NCBI RefSeq assembly: GCF_000227765.1
Contig: NZ_JH165159.1
Coordinates: 991,100 to 1,032,694 of the forward strand
From: Neisseria wadsworthii 9715
Lineage (GTDB): Bacteria > Pseudomonadota > Gammaproteobacteria > Burkholderiales > Neisseriaceae
Length of the DNA stretch: 41,595 bases
Direction: 5' to 3'
Made by a program: the position numbers and the translations under genes. Shown piece after piece: positions 1 through 7,488 of the stretch. Each line of letters opens with the position of its first letter. The first letter of the stretch is position 1. The notes under the pieces were generated by a model. That model made no database searches, was not told where the DNA came from, and saw only the letters and a program-made list of their open reading frames with translations.

Positions 1-34
1 AGGCTGTCTGACGTTTCAGACAGCCTTTTTTTAA
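1..34 (+). terminator. Hairpin terminator made of an atypical uptake-like repeat
   Basis: Arms AGGCTGTCTGA (1-11) and TCAGACAGCCT (16-26) pair around a 4-nt loop and are followed by a run of T on the plus strand. It would end a plus-strand transcript coming from left of the window and sits against the 3' end of the integrase gene. The 12-mer is AGGCTGTCTGAA, not the TGCCTGTCTGAA used in the rest of the window. Confidence 0.7.
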
Positions 35-1020
35 TCCAGCAGATCGGCAAGGCTGGATGCGTCCGGAGCGTAGTAGGTATTGAGCAGGATTTTTACGTCT
101 TTATGCCCGGATATTTTTGCCAAGTCCATCACGTTAACCTTTTTTGCCATGCGCGTAAGGGCTTCGCGGCGGCTGTCGTGAAAATGCAGATCGTCGATTT
201 CCAGTGCTTTGGTGGCGCGGCGGAATATTGCGTCTAGGGATTGGGAGGTTAGTCCGAACGTATTTTCAAATTTTAAAGGTATCAGCTTTTGCAATATTTC
301 AATGGCTCGGCGGCTTTGGGGTACGTCGCGGCTGCTGCCGTTTTTTGTGATGTCGAGGTGTACGTATTTTTGTGATAAATGGATGTTATGGGGTTGGATG
401 CTGCATATTTCGCCCGCGCGCATGCCGGTTTCCATTGCGTATAGGAATGCCAGTGCGACACGCTGTTTGGTTAATTTCGGCGGGGTGTCATCGTCGTATT
501 CAAGGTAGGCGCATATTCTGCGTGCTTCTTCTTGCGTGGGCCTGCGGGTGCGCGGCGGGTTTTCTTTAGGGCGTGATATTTTTAATATGGGGTTGTCTTT
601 GGCGTATTGCCATTCTTTCACGGCGTGGTTTAACACGGCGGATAGTGTCGATAGCTCGCGGGTTACGCTGCTGCCTTGTACATGCTTTAGTCTTTCGTCG
701 CGCCATTCGGCGAAATGGTGGGGCTGAAGGTCTGTTGCGGGAATATTGCAGATTTTATAACGCAAGAAGCTTTCAAGTCTGATCGCTTCGCTGCGGGCGC
801 TGCGTTTGCCGGGCGTTACTTCGTTTTTGTAGCGGGTGATGATGTCGCCTAGCGTGATGTGCTTGGGCACGATTCCCAGCGCACGGTTATTGGCATCGGT
901 TTCGGTTTGTGCTGCCCATGCTTTTGCTTCGGCGGCGGTACGAAAGGTTTTGGAGGTGTCGATATTCTTTGTGCGTACGCGGGCAAGGTATTTGCCATTG
1001 CGCTTAACAATTGTTGCCAT
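31..1020 (-). CDS. Tyrosine-type site-specific integrase
   Basis: A 329-residue tyrosine recombinase that would integrate and excise a mobile element by cutting and rejoining DNA at short att sites. The N-terminal part (about 1-150) has the Arm-binding and SAM-like core-binding layout of phage integrases. The catalytic set is complete: Arg in GMRAGE (about residue 201), HxxR in HFHDSR (281-284), the second His in SGH (306) and a Tyr pair near 316-317. I start at the ATG at 1020, because the ORF extension to 1086 runs through the tRNA terminator and has no family similarity. No good Shine-Dalgarno site is visible. The gene lies just past the 3' end of tRNA-Thr and points away from it, the usual arrangement for an element integrated in a tRNA gene. 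The rest of the element would lie left of the window. Confidence 0.93.
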   Translation of the reverse strand: MATIVKRNGKYLARVRTKNIDTSKTFRTAAEAKAWAAQTETDANNRALGIVPKHITLGDIITRYKNEVTPGKRSARSEAIRLESFLRYKICNIPATDLQPHHFAEWRDERLKHVQGSSVTRELSTLSAVLNHAVKEWQYAKDNPILKISRPKENPPRTRRPTQEEARRICAYLEYDDDTPPKLTKQRVALAFLYAMETGMRAGEICSIQPHNIHLSQKYVHLDITKNGSSRDVPQSRRAIEILQKLIPLKFENTFGLTSQSLDAIFRRATKALEIDDLHFHDSRREALTRMAKKVNVMDLAKISGHKDVKILLNTYYAPDASSLADLLD

Positions 1021-1078
1021 GATTTTTTTAGGGGATGTTGTGGTGATGGAGGTTGTAAGATACAACACAAAAAAGAAT

Positions 1079-1107
1079 AAAGACACTCATTTGTCACAAG
1101 TGTCTTT
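1079..1107 (-). terminator. Terminator of tRNA-Thr
   Basis: AAAGACACT (1079-1087) pairs with AGTGTCTTT (1099-1107). Read on the minus strand the hairpin is followed by TTATTCTTTTTT, a good intrinsic terminator about 30 nt after the tRNA 3' end. It lies between the tRNA and the integrase start. Confidence 0.65.
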
Positions 1108-1133
1108 TTATGCTTTGATTTATAAAGGAATAT

Positions 1134-1209
1134 TGGTGCCGGCGGCAGGATTCGAACTCGCGACCCCCTGATTACAAGTCAGGTGCTCTACCAACTGAGC
1201 TACACCGGC
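1134..1209 (-). tRNA. tRNA-Thr (anticodon UGU)
   Basis: A 76-nt cloverleaf on the minus strand. The acceptor strand begins GCCGGTG. The D arm is AGCTCAGTTGGTAGAGC. The anticodon arm is CCTGA-CTTGTAA-TCAGG with anticodon TGT, which reads ACA. The T arm contains GTTCGAATCC and the CCA end is encoded. The 3' half is the likely attachment site of the neighbouring integrase. Since the gene is complete here, the left copy of the att core should lie outside the window. Confidence 0.96.
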
Positions 1210-1224
1210 GTTTGAAGAACTGAA

Positions 1225-1252
1225 ATTATACAGGCTCTTTATTTTTTGACAA
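1225..1252 (-). promoter_or_regulatory. Sigma-70 promoter of tRNA-Thr
   Basis: On the minus strand, TTGTCA (1247-1252), a 16-nt spacer and a perfect TATAAT (1225-1230). Transcription would start about 8 nt before the tRNA. Confidence 0.75.
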
Positions 1253-1365
1253 GGGATGAGATAGTGTTTTTTTTGTGATGTTTGTCATCATTTTGTTTTT
1301 TAATAGATAAAAATATAAAAATTGTTGGTTGGGTGATTGTTGATTTAATGCAATGGTTGAGAATT

Positions 1366-1395
1366 TTGTCGTGTGCTGTGCGTGCTTGTTATAAA
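1366..1395 (+). promoter_or_regulatory. Candidate promoter of the spermidine synthase-like gene
   Basis: TTGTCG (1366-1371), 18-nt spacer, TATAAA (1390-1395). The distance to the chosen ATG at 1430 gives a short leader of about 28 nt. Called by eye only. Confidence 0.4.
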
Positions 1396-1429
1396 ATGCT
1401 CTCTTTTTTATTGGGTTATGGGTAATTTT

Positions 1430-2218
1430 ATGGCTCGCCATCCTTATCATCGTGTTCGTGCGCAGAGTTTTGATTTGCCGGAGGTTGATATTTCTGAGGA
1501 GGGAAATATCCGCTCGATGCATTTGGGCAGTAAAACGATTCAGAGTTCGATGAATTTGGATAATCCTTCGGAGCTTGTGCTTTCTTACAGCCGTGCGATG
1601 ATGGCTTGGCTTTTGTTTATGGATGCGCCGGAGCATATTACGCAAATCGGATTGGGCGGCGGTTCGTTTGCGCGTTGGATTGATGAGTTTTTGCCGGAAA
1701 CAAAGCAAACTGCGGTGGAAATTAATCCTCAGGTTGTGAATGTGGCGCGCGGTTTGTTTGAGCTGCCTTTTGAAGAGGATGGCTTTGAAATCGTGGTGGC
1801 TGACGGTGCGGATTATGTGAAAACCTTGCTGGGCGGTACGGATGTGATTTTGGTGGATGGTTTTGATGGTGAGCAGATTATTGATGCTTTGGTGAGCGAG
1901 GAGTTTTTTCGGGATTGCCGCCGTGCGCTGAGTAAGAATGGTGTGTTTGTTACAAATTGGTGGAGTGGTGACAAACGCTATGGTCGTTTTGTGGAAAGTT
2001 TATTGGATGTTTTTGAAGGGCGGGTGCTGGAAGTGCCGGCTGAGAGTCACGGTAATGTGGCTGTGATGGCGTTTCGGAACACGCCGAAGGATCAGCGTTT
2101 AGATAGCTTGAAAAAGCGGGCTGAGAAGTTATGTGAGGCGTATGGGTTGGATTTTCGCCGTATGTTGAACGATTTGAAAGCGAATAATCAAAACAATGGT
2201 AGAACTTTTTATTTGTGA
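1430..2218 (+). CDS. Spermidine synthase-like protein (Rossmann methyltransferase fold)
   Basis: A 262-residue protein of the polyamine aminopropyltransferase superfamily. It has the nucleotide-binding motif IGLGGGSFARW (about residues 76-86), an acidic residue at the end of strand 2 (AVEINPQ) and the later VVADGADYV. Genuine spermidine synthases have a catalytic gatekeeper of the D-S/T-S/T-D-P type. Here that place reads VDGFDGEQ, so aminopropyl transfer is doubtful and 'spermidine synthase-like' is the safest name. Related proteins occur in other Neisseria and begin at the same MARHPY start. The ORF could begin upstream at 1373 or 1418, but those codons overlap or crowd the likely promoter. 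It is a single gene followed by an uptake-sequence hairpin. Confidence 0.85.
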   Translation: MARHPYHRVRAQSFDLPEVDISEEGNIRSMHLGSKTIQSSMNLDNPSELVLSYSRAMMAWLLFMDAPEHITQIGLGGGSFARWIDEFLPETKQTAVEINPQVVNVARGLFELPFEEDGFEIVVADGADYVKTLLGGTDVILVDGFDGEQIIDALVSEEFFRDCRRALSKNGVFVTNWWSGDKRYGRFVESLLDVFEGRVLEVPAESHGNVAVMAFRNTPKDQRLDSLKKRAEKLCEAYGLDFRRMLNDLKANNQNNGRTFYL

Positions 2219-2227
2219 TGGCGCGAG

Positions 2228-2255
2228 GCCTGTCTGAAAATGGTTTCAGACAGGC
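2228..2255. terminator. Uptake-sequence hairpin after the spermidine synthase-like gene
   Basis: GCCTGTCTGAAA (2228-2239) and TTTCAGACAGGC (2244-2255) form a perfect 12-bp stem. The right copy extends to a canonical uptake 12-mer (2245-2256), while the left has G for T at its first base. No T run follows, so termination may be weak. Confidence 0.6.
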
Positions 2256-2340
2256 ATGAAATAGGTTGATAATCTTGTTGAGTTGTCGGATTTAATTTTA
2301 TTTGAAGAAGAATATTGTTTATTAGGTTGAGGAACGTTTT

Positions 2341-2976
2341 GTGGTTTTGAAATACGATCTAGTTTGGGTAGATGGCCCTTCGGGCAAATTGGAAACAATT
2401 TATTTGGCCGCTCAGGGTAACGAACGCGGAGTGGCTGTTATCAACCATCCTAATCCTTTGCAAGGTGGAACAAACACGAATAAGGTGATTCAAACGGCAG
2501 CCAAAGCTTTGGCGGCATTAGGTTTTCATTGTTATTTGCCAAATTTCCGCGGTGTGGGTAATAGTGAAGGGATGCATGACTATGGCGTAGGCGAGGTTGA
2601 CGATTGTGTGGCGGTGGTTGATTTTGCGCGAATGCAGCATCCTGACGCGGAAAAGCTGGTGATAAGCGGGTTTTCTTTTGGCGGCTATGTAGCTGTGTTT
2701 ACGGCGCATGTGCGCGAACCGGATTTGCTTTTGTTGATGGGGCCTGCGCTGCATCACTATGAGCGACGTGAACCGGCGGCGCCGAATGCATCGAAAACGT
2801 TGATTTTTCATGGGGCGGAAGATGAGGTTGTTGCTTTACAAAAATCGTTGGATTGGGCAGCGCCACAAAATATTCCGGTGATTGTGTTTCCGCAAACATC
2901 GCATTTTTTTCACGGCAAGTTGGTTCCTCTGCGTGATGCGGTATCGCGTTTTGCACCGGTTGTGTTGGGAATGTAA
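2341..2976 (+). CDS. Alpha/beta hydrolase (COG2945-type)
   Basis: A 211-residue cytoplasmic serine hydrolase with a GTG start placed by GAGGA (2329-2333) seven bases upstream. The nucleophile elbow is GFSFGG with Ser112. An acidic residue in FHGAEDEVV and a His in QTSHFFHG complete the expected triad. The early NHPNPLQGGTNTNKV and LPNFRGVGNSEG segments are typical of small 'dienelactone hydrolase-like' proteins of this group. Substrate cannot be told from sequence. It stands alone between two short intergenic regions. Confidence 0.88.
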   Translation: MVLKYDLVWVDGPSGKLETIYLAAQGNERGVAVINHPNPLQGGTNTNKVIQTAAKALAALGFHCYLPNFRGVGNSEGMHDYGVGEVDDCVAVVDFARMQHPDAEKLVISGFSFGGYVAVFTAHVREPDLLLLMGPALHHYERREPAAPNASKTLIFHGAEDEVVALQKSLDWAAPQNIPVIVFPQTSHFFHGKLVPLRDAVSRFAPVVLGM

Positions 2977-3016
2977 GTTGTGTGGGATGGCATAGCGGTT
3001 GGAGGATATGGCTATC

Positions 3017-3110
3017 AAGCTAATGTTTCTACAGTGTTTCTCTCCTTTCCTTTGAGGCTTTACCGCTTGCGGCCTGCTGCCTTGTATTAAAAATAAGTTT
3101 GTTTGCTATA
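3017..3110. repeat. Short, decayed Correia-like mini-element
   Basis: The right end, from GCTTGCGGCCTGCTGCCTTG through AAAAATAAGTTTGTTTGC to TATA (3107-3110), matches the right end of the complete element at 35487-35644. The left part is diverged and shortened, so the left boundary is approximate. A short form with an internal deletion also exists for Correia elements in pathogenic Neisseria. Confidence 0.5.
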
Positions 3111-3115
3111 GATAA

Positions 3116-3149
3116 CAATGCCTGTCTGAAAGTTTTCAGACAGGCATTG
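3116..3149. terminator. Bidirectional uptake-sequence hairpin
   Basis: Two exact TGCCTGTCTGAA copies (3119-3130 and, inverted, 3135-3146) within 16-nt arms. It lies between the converging alpha/beta hydrolase and zinc metallopeptidase genes and so can serve both. Confidence 0.75.
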
Positions 3150-3188
3150 TGTTTTCAGATTGTTGTAGCTACATGATTATGTATTTGA

Positions 3189-4037
3189 TTAATTAGACGC
3201 AAATGTATTGCACTGAGCGGGATCGCCGCTTTGCAGTCCGCGTTTGAACCATGCGAGGCGCTGTTCGGATGTGCCGTGAGTAAAGCTGTCGGGAACAACG
3301 TAGCCTTGGTTCTGCTTTTGCAAACGGTCGTCGCCCACGGCTTCTGCGGCGTTGAAAGCTTCCTGTAAATCGTTTTCATCAAAAAAGCCTTGGGCGGCGA
3401 TATAGTTGCCCCAGATGCCGGCATAGCAGTCGGCTTGCAATTCCAGTTTAACTGACAATTCATTGGCTTTTGCTTTACTTACCCCTTGTTGCATCTGGCT
3501 TACTTGCGGCAGTATGCCGGTAAGGTTTTGTATGTGGTGGCCGACTTCGTGGGCAATCACATAAGCAAAAGCGGTATCGCCTTCCGCACCAAGCTTGTGG
3601 CGCATGTCTTCATAAAAAGATAGATCAAGATAAACCTTTTTATCGGCAGGGCAGTAAAACGGCCCGGCAGCAGCTTGGCCGTAGCCGCAGCCTGTTTGCG
3701 TGCCGCCTGTGTACAGCCTCATCACAGTCGGCTCATAGCGGGCATTATGTTTTTGAAAATAAGCCGACCATACTTTTTCAGTGTCGCGTAACACAACACC
3801 GGAAAGCTCTTTGAGTTGACTTTCGAGCTTGCTGTCGATTTGGGTTTGCGGGCCGCTTTGTATAGCCGCGCCGCCTCCTACGCCGCCGACGATACCGGAT
3901 AAATCTATGCCGTAATAAGCGCCGACCAATAAAACGATGATGCCTATAATTCCCGGCCCTTTGCCACCGCCTCTGCGTGGACTCTGACCGCGTCTGTCTT
4001 CTATATTGCTGCTTTGTTCACGACCTTCCCAGCGCAT
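3189..4037 (-). CDS. YpfJ-family neutral zinc metallopeptidase
   Basis: A 282-residue protein of the YpfJ/KPN_02809 family. The N terminus is basic and Gly-rich. One membrane segment (about 29-47, GIIGIIVLLVGAYYGI) is followed by a periplasmic domain with the zinc motif HEVGHH (163-168), where His163 and His167 should bind zinc and Glu164 act as base. Later NELSVKLELQADCYAG supplies the downstream acidic ligand region usual in the family. Length is typical. The start has AGGAA six bases upstream. Biological substrate is not known for the family as far as I recall. Confidence 0.88.
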   Translation of the reverse strand: MRWEGREQSSNIEDRRGQSPRRGGGKGPGIIGIIVLLVGAYYGIDLSGIVGGVGGGAAIQSGPQTQIDSKLESQLKELSGVVLRDTEKVWSAYFQKHNARYEPTVMRLYTGGTQTGCGYGQAAAGPFYCPADKKVYLDLSFYEDMRHKLGAEGDTAFAYVIAHEVGHHIQNLTGILPQVSQMQQGVSKAKANELSVKLELQADCYAGIWGNYIAAQGFFDENDLQEAFNAAEAVGDDRLQKQNQGYVVPDSFTHGTSEQRLAWFKRGLQSGDPAQCNTFASN

Positions 4038-4188
4038 GATGTTCCTTATATTTTCAATGGTAACAAATAGTTTATTATAAATTATTCTGTTTGTTGTCGA
4101 AGATTATTGGATGAATGGTCGAATGACGGTCTGAAAAAGAATAAAAAACCTTTGTGGAAATACTGTTTGCGGCACATTTACTGAAAAT

Positions 4189-4325
4189 AAAAAAACGCTG
4201 TCTTTGGATTGCAAAGACAGCGGTCAAGGATTGCATTATGAAAGGATTACAAAAATAGGAAAATACAGATACTGTTGGTACTAGTATCAGATTTATGTCG
4301 AAAGTGGTTTCATTCAATCGACATA
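4189..4325 (-). ncRNA. Candidate small regulatory RNA
   Basis: Promoter and terminator frame a roughly 137-nt transcript. The expected start (about 4325) coincides with a first hairpin, ATGTCGA/TCGACAT (4295-4324). A second hairpin, GATACT/AGTATC, lies at 4268-4288. Next comes an unpaired stretch that reads AATCCTTTCATAATG on the RNA strand. The last hairpin, CGCTGTCTTTG/CAAAGACAGCG (4196-4222), is followed by seven U residues. The unpaired CCUUUCAU is complementary to Shine-Dalgarno/start regions, as in many Hfq-dependent sRNAs. An 80-codon ORF spans the region but has no recognisable features. Whether this corresponds to a named neisserial sRNA (NrrF, AniS, NmsR) I cannot tell. Confidence 0.5.
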
Positions 4326-4331
4326 AAATGG

Positions 4332-4360
4332 AATGTACATGAATTTGTAATAGATGACAA
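4332..4360 (-). promoter_or_regulatory. Promoter of the candidate sRNA
   Basis: On the minus strand, TTGTCA (4355-4360), a 17-nt spacer and TACATT (4332-4337). It starts 21 bases beyond the stop codon of hslR, so the RNA need not depend on read-through. No Fur-box-like sequence is evident by eye. Confidence 0.5.
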
Positions 4361-4380
4361 GCTTTTTATTTCTTTTGTAA

Positions 4381-4779
4381 CTACCACTGCCTTTTCATTT
4401 TGTCGATCTGTCGTCTGTCGCGTTTGGTTGGGCGGCCTTCAGGATAAGCTGCTGTAACACGGCTGGTTTGATCAAGTAGTTTTTGCTCATCGCGTTGTTT
4501 GGCAACCGTGGCATCTTCTTCATAAAGCAACCGGGCTTCAGGAGCGGGGCGGCGTTGGTGGTTGAGCGCCTGAACAGTAACCAAGTAGGGCAGCGAGTTG
4601 AGGGTAAGGTGAATTTTGTCGCCAACGCAGATGTTTTTGCTGTTTTTAACCTTGTTGCCGTTCACGAGAATCCGCCCGAGTTCGATATGTTTTTGCGCCA
4701 GCGCCCGCGTTTTGAAAAAGCGGGCTGCCCACAGCCATTTGTCGAGCCGCATGGTGTGTTTGTCTTGAGATTCGGTCAT
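4381..4779 (-). CDS. hslR: Heat shock protein Hsp15, S4-domain RNA-binding protein
   Basis: A 132-residue protein with an N-terminal S4 domain (about 10-70; MRLDKWLWAARFFKTRALA...GRILVNG) and a basic C-terminal tail ending in KRDRRQIDKMKRQW. Hsp15 recognises 50S subunits that still carry a nascent chain and helps recycle them after heat shock. Domain order and length fit the family. The start at 4779 has no clear ribosome-binding site; Met10 (4752) is an alternative that would remove only the leader before the S4 domain. Confidence 0.9.
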   Translation of the reverse strand: MTESQDKHTMRLDKWLWAARFFKTRALAQKHIELGRILVNGNKVKNSKNICVGDKIHLTLNSLPYLVTVQALNHQRRPAPEARLLYEEDATVAKQRDEQKLLDQTSRVTAAYPEGRPTKRDRRQIDKMKRQW

Positions 4780-4802
4780 TGTTGGTTGATGCTGTTGGTA
4801 TT

Positions 4803-4814
4803 TTCAGACAGGCA
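4803..4814 (-). repeat. DNA uptake sequence (single)
   Basis: Exact TGCCTGTCTGAA on the minus strand, upstream of hslR. It is not part of a hairpin. Confidence 0.85.
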
Positions 4815-4996
4815 TTAGTGTAGCATATTTGTTTTGTGTGGAAGGATAAGGAATGAATGCTTGATGTTTCATTTTTTACTTGCCCAACCGCCGTTTATCG
4901 CGTAAATTCACTTTTTATTTACCATTGCATTTTACCATTTAAACTGGTTTCAGATTTAGCAGAAGAAATCAGGGAAATGAATAAAGACATCATTTT

Positions 4997-5956
4997 ATGA
5001 AACCCGTTTTTCTAGATTTTGAGCAATCAATTGCCGAATTAAACAATAAAGTTGAAGAATTGCGTTTTGTGCAAGACGGATCTGCTGTTGATATCAGTGA
5101 AGAAATAGATCGTCTGCAAAAGAAAAGCAGCGATTTAATCAAGTCTATTTACAGCAAACTGACACCGGCCCAAGTATCCCAAGTTTCACGGCATCCCCAG
5201 CGTCCTTATACTTTAGATTATATAAAAGTTTTGTTCACAGACTTCCAAGAGTTGCACGGCGACCGCCATTACGCGGATGACCATGCCATTGTAGGCGGTT
5301 TGGCGCGATTCAACGATCAAAGCGTGGTGGTTATCGGCCATCAGAAAGGCCGCGATACGAAAGAGAAAATCCGCCGCAATTTCGGTATGCCGCGCCCGGA
5401 AGGTTACAGAAAGGCTTTGCGCTTGATGCATTTGGCGGAAAAATTTCATTTGCCAGTGCTGACATTTGTTGACACGCCGGGTGCTTATCCGGGCATCGGT
5501 GCAGAAGAACGTAATCAGTCGGAGGCAATTGGTAAGAATCTGTATGAATTAACCAAACTGCGTGTGCCGGTGATTTGTACAATTATTGGCGAAGGCGGTT
5601 CGGGTGGCGCGTTGGCCATTGCCGTAGGCGATTATGTGAATATGCTGCAATACTCGACTTATTCGGTTATCTCACCAGAGGGATGCGCATCTATTTTGTG
5701 GAAAACCGCAGAAAAAGCTGCGGATGCTGCACAAGCTTTGGGCATCACGGCAGACCGTTTGCTTAAATTGAACTTAATCGACAGAGTAGTGGAAGAACCT
5801 TTGGGCGGAGCGCATAGAGATCATGGTGAAACCATGAACCGCTTGAAGAAAGTTTTAACTGAGCAGTTGCGTGAAGCGCAATCTATGCCTATGTCTGATT
5901 TGCTGATGCGCCGTTTTGATCGGATTATGGCTTACGGCCAATATCTTGAAAAATGA
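4997..5956 (+). CDS. accA: Acetyl-CoA carboxylase, carboxyltransferase subunit alpha
   Basis: A 319-residue protein. It forms the carboxyltransferase with AccD and moves carboxyl from biotin on AccB to acetyl-CoA, giving malonyl-CoA, the first committed step of fatty acid synthesis. The crotonase-like core shows [39 protein letters not shown] and [16 protein letters not shown], all diagnostic of AccA. The length is right and the sequence is very close to that of Neisseria. The ATG has no strong Shine-Dalgarno site. A 7-codon ORF (from 4977) ends across the accA start (ATGA overlap), so coupling is possible. Confidence 0.97.
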   Translation: MKPVFLDFEQSIAELNNKVEELRFVQDGSAVDISEEIDRLQKKSSDLIKSIYSKLTPAQVSQVSRHPQRPYTLDYIKVLFTDFQELHGDRHYADDHAIVGGLARFNDQSVVVIGHQKGRDTKEKIRRNFGMPRPEGYRKALRLMHLAEKFHLPVLTFVDTPGAYPGIGAEERNQSEAIGKNLYELTKLRVPVICTIIGEGGSGGALAIAVGDYVNMLQYSTYSVISPEGCASILWKTAEKAADAAQALGITADRLLKLNLIDRVVEEPLGGAHRDHGETMNRLKKVLTEQLREAQSMPMSDLLMRRFDRIMAYGQYLEK

Positions 5957-5987
5957 GTGCTGTGTAGATTTTATACAAATTGAGGAA

Positions 5988-6014
5988 GGTAAGCGATTGC
6001 TTGCCTTTTTTGTT
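5988..6014 (+). terminator. Terminator of accA
   Basis: GGTAAGC (5988-5994) pairs with GCTTGCC (5999-6005) around GATT, followed by TTTTTTG. It is about 30 bases after the stop. Confidence 0.8.
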
Positions 6015-6035
6015 TTTGATTGGGCGGGTATGATA

Positions 6036-6047
6036 TGCCTGTCTGAA
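6036..6047 (+). repeat. DNA uptake sequence (single)
   Basis: Exact TGCCTGTCTGAA 19 bases before the tilS start. Confidence 0.85.
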
Positions 6048-6066
6048 AATATGGATATGAATAATC

Positions 6067-7416
6067 ATGTTATCTGACTTGGATAAGCGTTTGTTGTCCA
6101 AATTGTCGGTTTCATTCGATCGTTGTGTGAATCAGGGTGCTTCGATAGAGGTTGGGTTGAGTGGCGGTTTGGACTCGATAGTTTTACTGCACTTGCTTAA
6201 CCGCTTGAGAAATGACAGACAGTTTGATTTATGCTCAGTGCATATTCATCATGGCTTACAGGCTACGGCAGATGATTGGCCGCGATTTTGTGGTGAGTTT
6301 TGCCAAATACTTCAAATTCCTTTTCGCGTGGAGTATGTTCAAGCAAATACTGAAAAGGTTGGTGTGGAGGCGGGCGCCAGACGGGCGCGTTATCAGGCTT
6401 TCATGCAGAGTAGAGCAGATATCGTGGCATTGGCGCACCATCAAGACGATCAGGTGGAAACATTTATGCTGTCTGCTTTGCGTGGCAGCGGTATTAGAGG
6501 ATTGTCGGCCATGCCTGAGTTGCGTGAGTTGGGTGAGCAGCATCAGTTATGGCGCCCTTTTTTAGAAATAACTCGGCAGGAGTTATCGGCTTATGCGCAG
6601 CTTCATTGTTTGCAATACATTGATGACCCCAGTAACACTGATGAATCTCTATTGCGCAATTGGTTGAGAAACACGGGGTTGCCTATCTGGCGCGCACGAT
6701 TGCCTTTTTTAGACCGCCATATTATGACAAGCGTTAAAACGCTTCAGGAAGAGTTGGCGGTGTTGGAGGAAGTGTCTGAACAGGATAAACAGGCAATTTA
6801 TCATTCAGGTTTTTTTGATTGTACTGTTTGGCGTAAGTTAACTGCGGCGCGTCAAAGCAGGCAGTTATTGTTTATGGTAAAACAAAACAATCTAGGCATT
6901 CCTACTCAAGCATCGCTCAATGATTTCCGTCGGGTTTTGAACGAATGCGGAAATGGATCGGCGGAATGGTGTTTGCATGGCGGTAAAATTTATGCTTACC
7001 AGAGCCGTTTGTTTTGCGTTCACGATAATTGGTTGGATGATTGTGTCTGGCTGAAACCAACATGCCTGTCTGAAAATAGCAGTGCTTCTTTAAATACTGT
7101 TTTAGAGAAGGCTAATTTTAAGCTGTGTAGACATTTGTATGGGCTTCGTGAAGATGTTTTAGAGCAGGTTGGCAATATTAGAGCGGTAAGTACCGATGAT
7201 ATGATTGAATTGACCGTTGGGCATAAAAAAGTACGGAAATTATTGCAAGAATGCAAGATTCCCCCCTTCGTTAGACCATATTGGCCTGTCATCACCAACC
7301 AAGAGGGTCAGTGTATTGCTGTGGCAAATTTATGGGTTAATCCCGGTTATGCCTGTCTGAACGGTGTTGTTCTGCATTTTGAAAAATTTAGTTGCTTTGT
7401 TTTGGAACCAAAGTAA
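6067..7416 (+). CDS. tilS: tRNA(Ile)-lysidine synthase
   Basis: A 449-residue N-type ATP pyrophosphatase that attaches lysine to C34 of the CAU-anticodon tRNA-Ile, so that it reads AUA. The PP-loop SGGLDS is at 32-37. HIHHGLQ and the ALAHHQDDQVETF motif follow in the catalytic domain. The middle helical domain begins after YIDDPSN, and the C-terminal TilS domain contains HKKVRKLLQECKIPPFVRPYWPVI. Order and length are normal. Two exact uptake sequences lie inside the gene, in the C-terminal third. Downstream is an rpoE promoter that starts before the tilS stop codon. Confidence 0.96.
   Translation: MLSDLDKRLLSKLSVSFDRCVNQGASIEVGLSGGLDSIVLLHLLNRLRNDRQFDLCSVHIHHGLQATADDWPRFCGEFCQILQIPFRVEYVQANTEKVGVEAGARRARYQAFMQSRADIVALAHHQDDQVETFMLSALRGSGIRGLSAMPELRELGEQHQLWRPFLEITRQELSAYAQLHCLQYIDDPSNTDESLLRNWLRNTGLPIWRARLPFLDRHIMTSVKTLQEELAVLEEVSEQDKQAIYHSGFFDCTVWRKLTAARQSRQLLFMVKQNNLGIPTQASLNDFRRVLNECGNGSAEWCLHGGKIYAYQSRLFCVHDNWLDDCVWLKPTCLSENSSASLNTVLEKANFKLCRHLYGLREDVLEQVGNIRAVSTDDMIELTVGHKKVRKLLQECKIPPFVRPYWPVITNQEGQCIAVANLWVNPGYACLNGVVLHFEKFSCFVLEPK
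7063..7074 (+). repeat. DNA uptake sequence inside tilS
   Basis: Exact TGCCTGTCTGAA read in the frame that encodes CLSEN, in the less conserved linker region of TilS. Confidence 0.85.
7350..7361 (+). repeat. Second DNA uptake sequence inside tilS
   Basis: Exact TGCCTGTCTGAA near the 3' end of tilS, encoding ACLNG. It is 287 bases after the previous copy. Confidence 0.85.
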
Positions 7417-7431
7417 AAATAGAGTGTCATA
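7404..7431 (+). promoter_or_regulatory. Candidate sigma-E promoter of rpoE-rseA
   Basis: GGAACCA (7404-7410), exactly 16 bases, then TCATA (7427-7431). This resembles the E. coli RpoE consensus GGAACTT-N16-TCTGA and lies about 55 bases before rpoE, which suggests autoregulation. The -35 element lies inside the last codons of tilS. Confidence 0.45.
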
Positions 7432-7488
7432 GTTTATAAGAATTAAAGACGCTCTGCTTTTGCTTTCCTGACGCATTTAAGGGTAAGT

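Noticed and set aside
1226-1708. 160-codon minus-strand ORF
   Set aside because: Antisense to the spermidine synthase-like gene and its promoter. Composition is typical of a shadow frame.
4075-4317. 80-codon minus-strand ORF
   Set aside because: No recognisable domain, runs through two hairpins and the terminator arm, and has no ribosome-binding site. The region fits a small RNA better.
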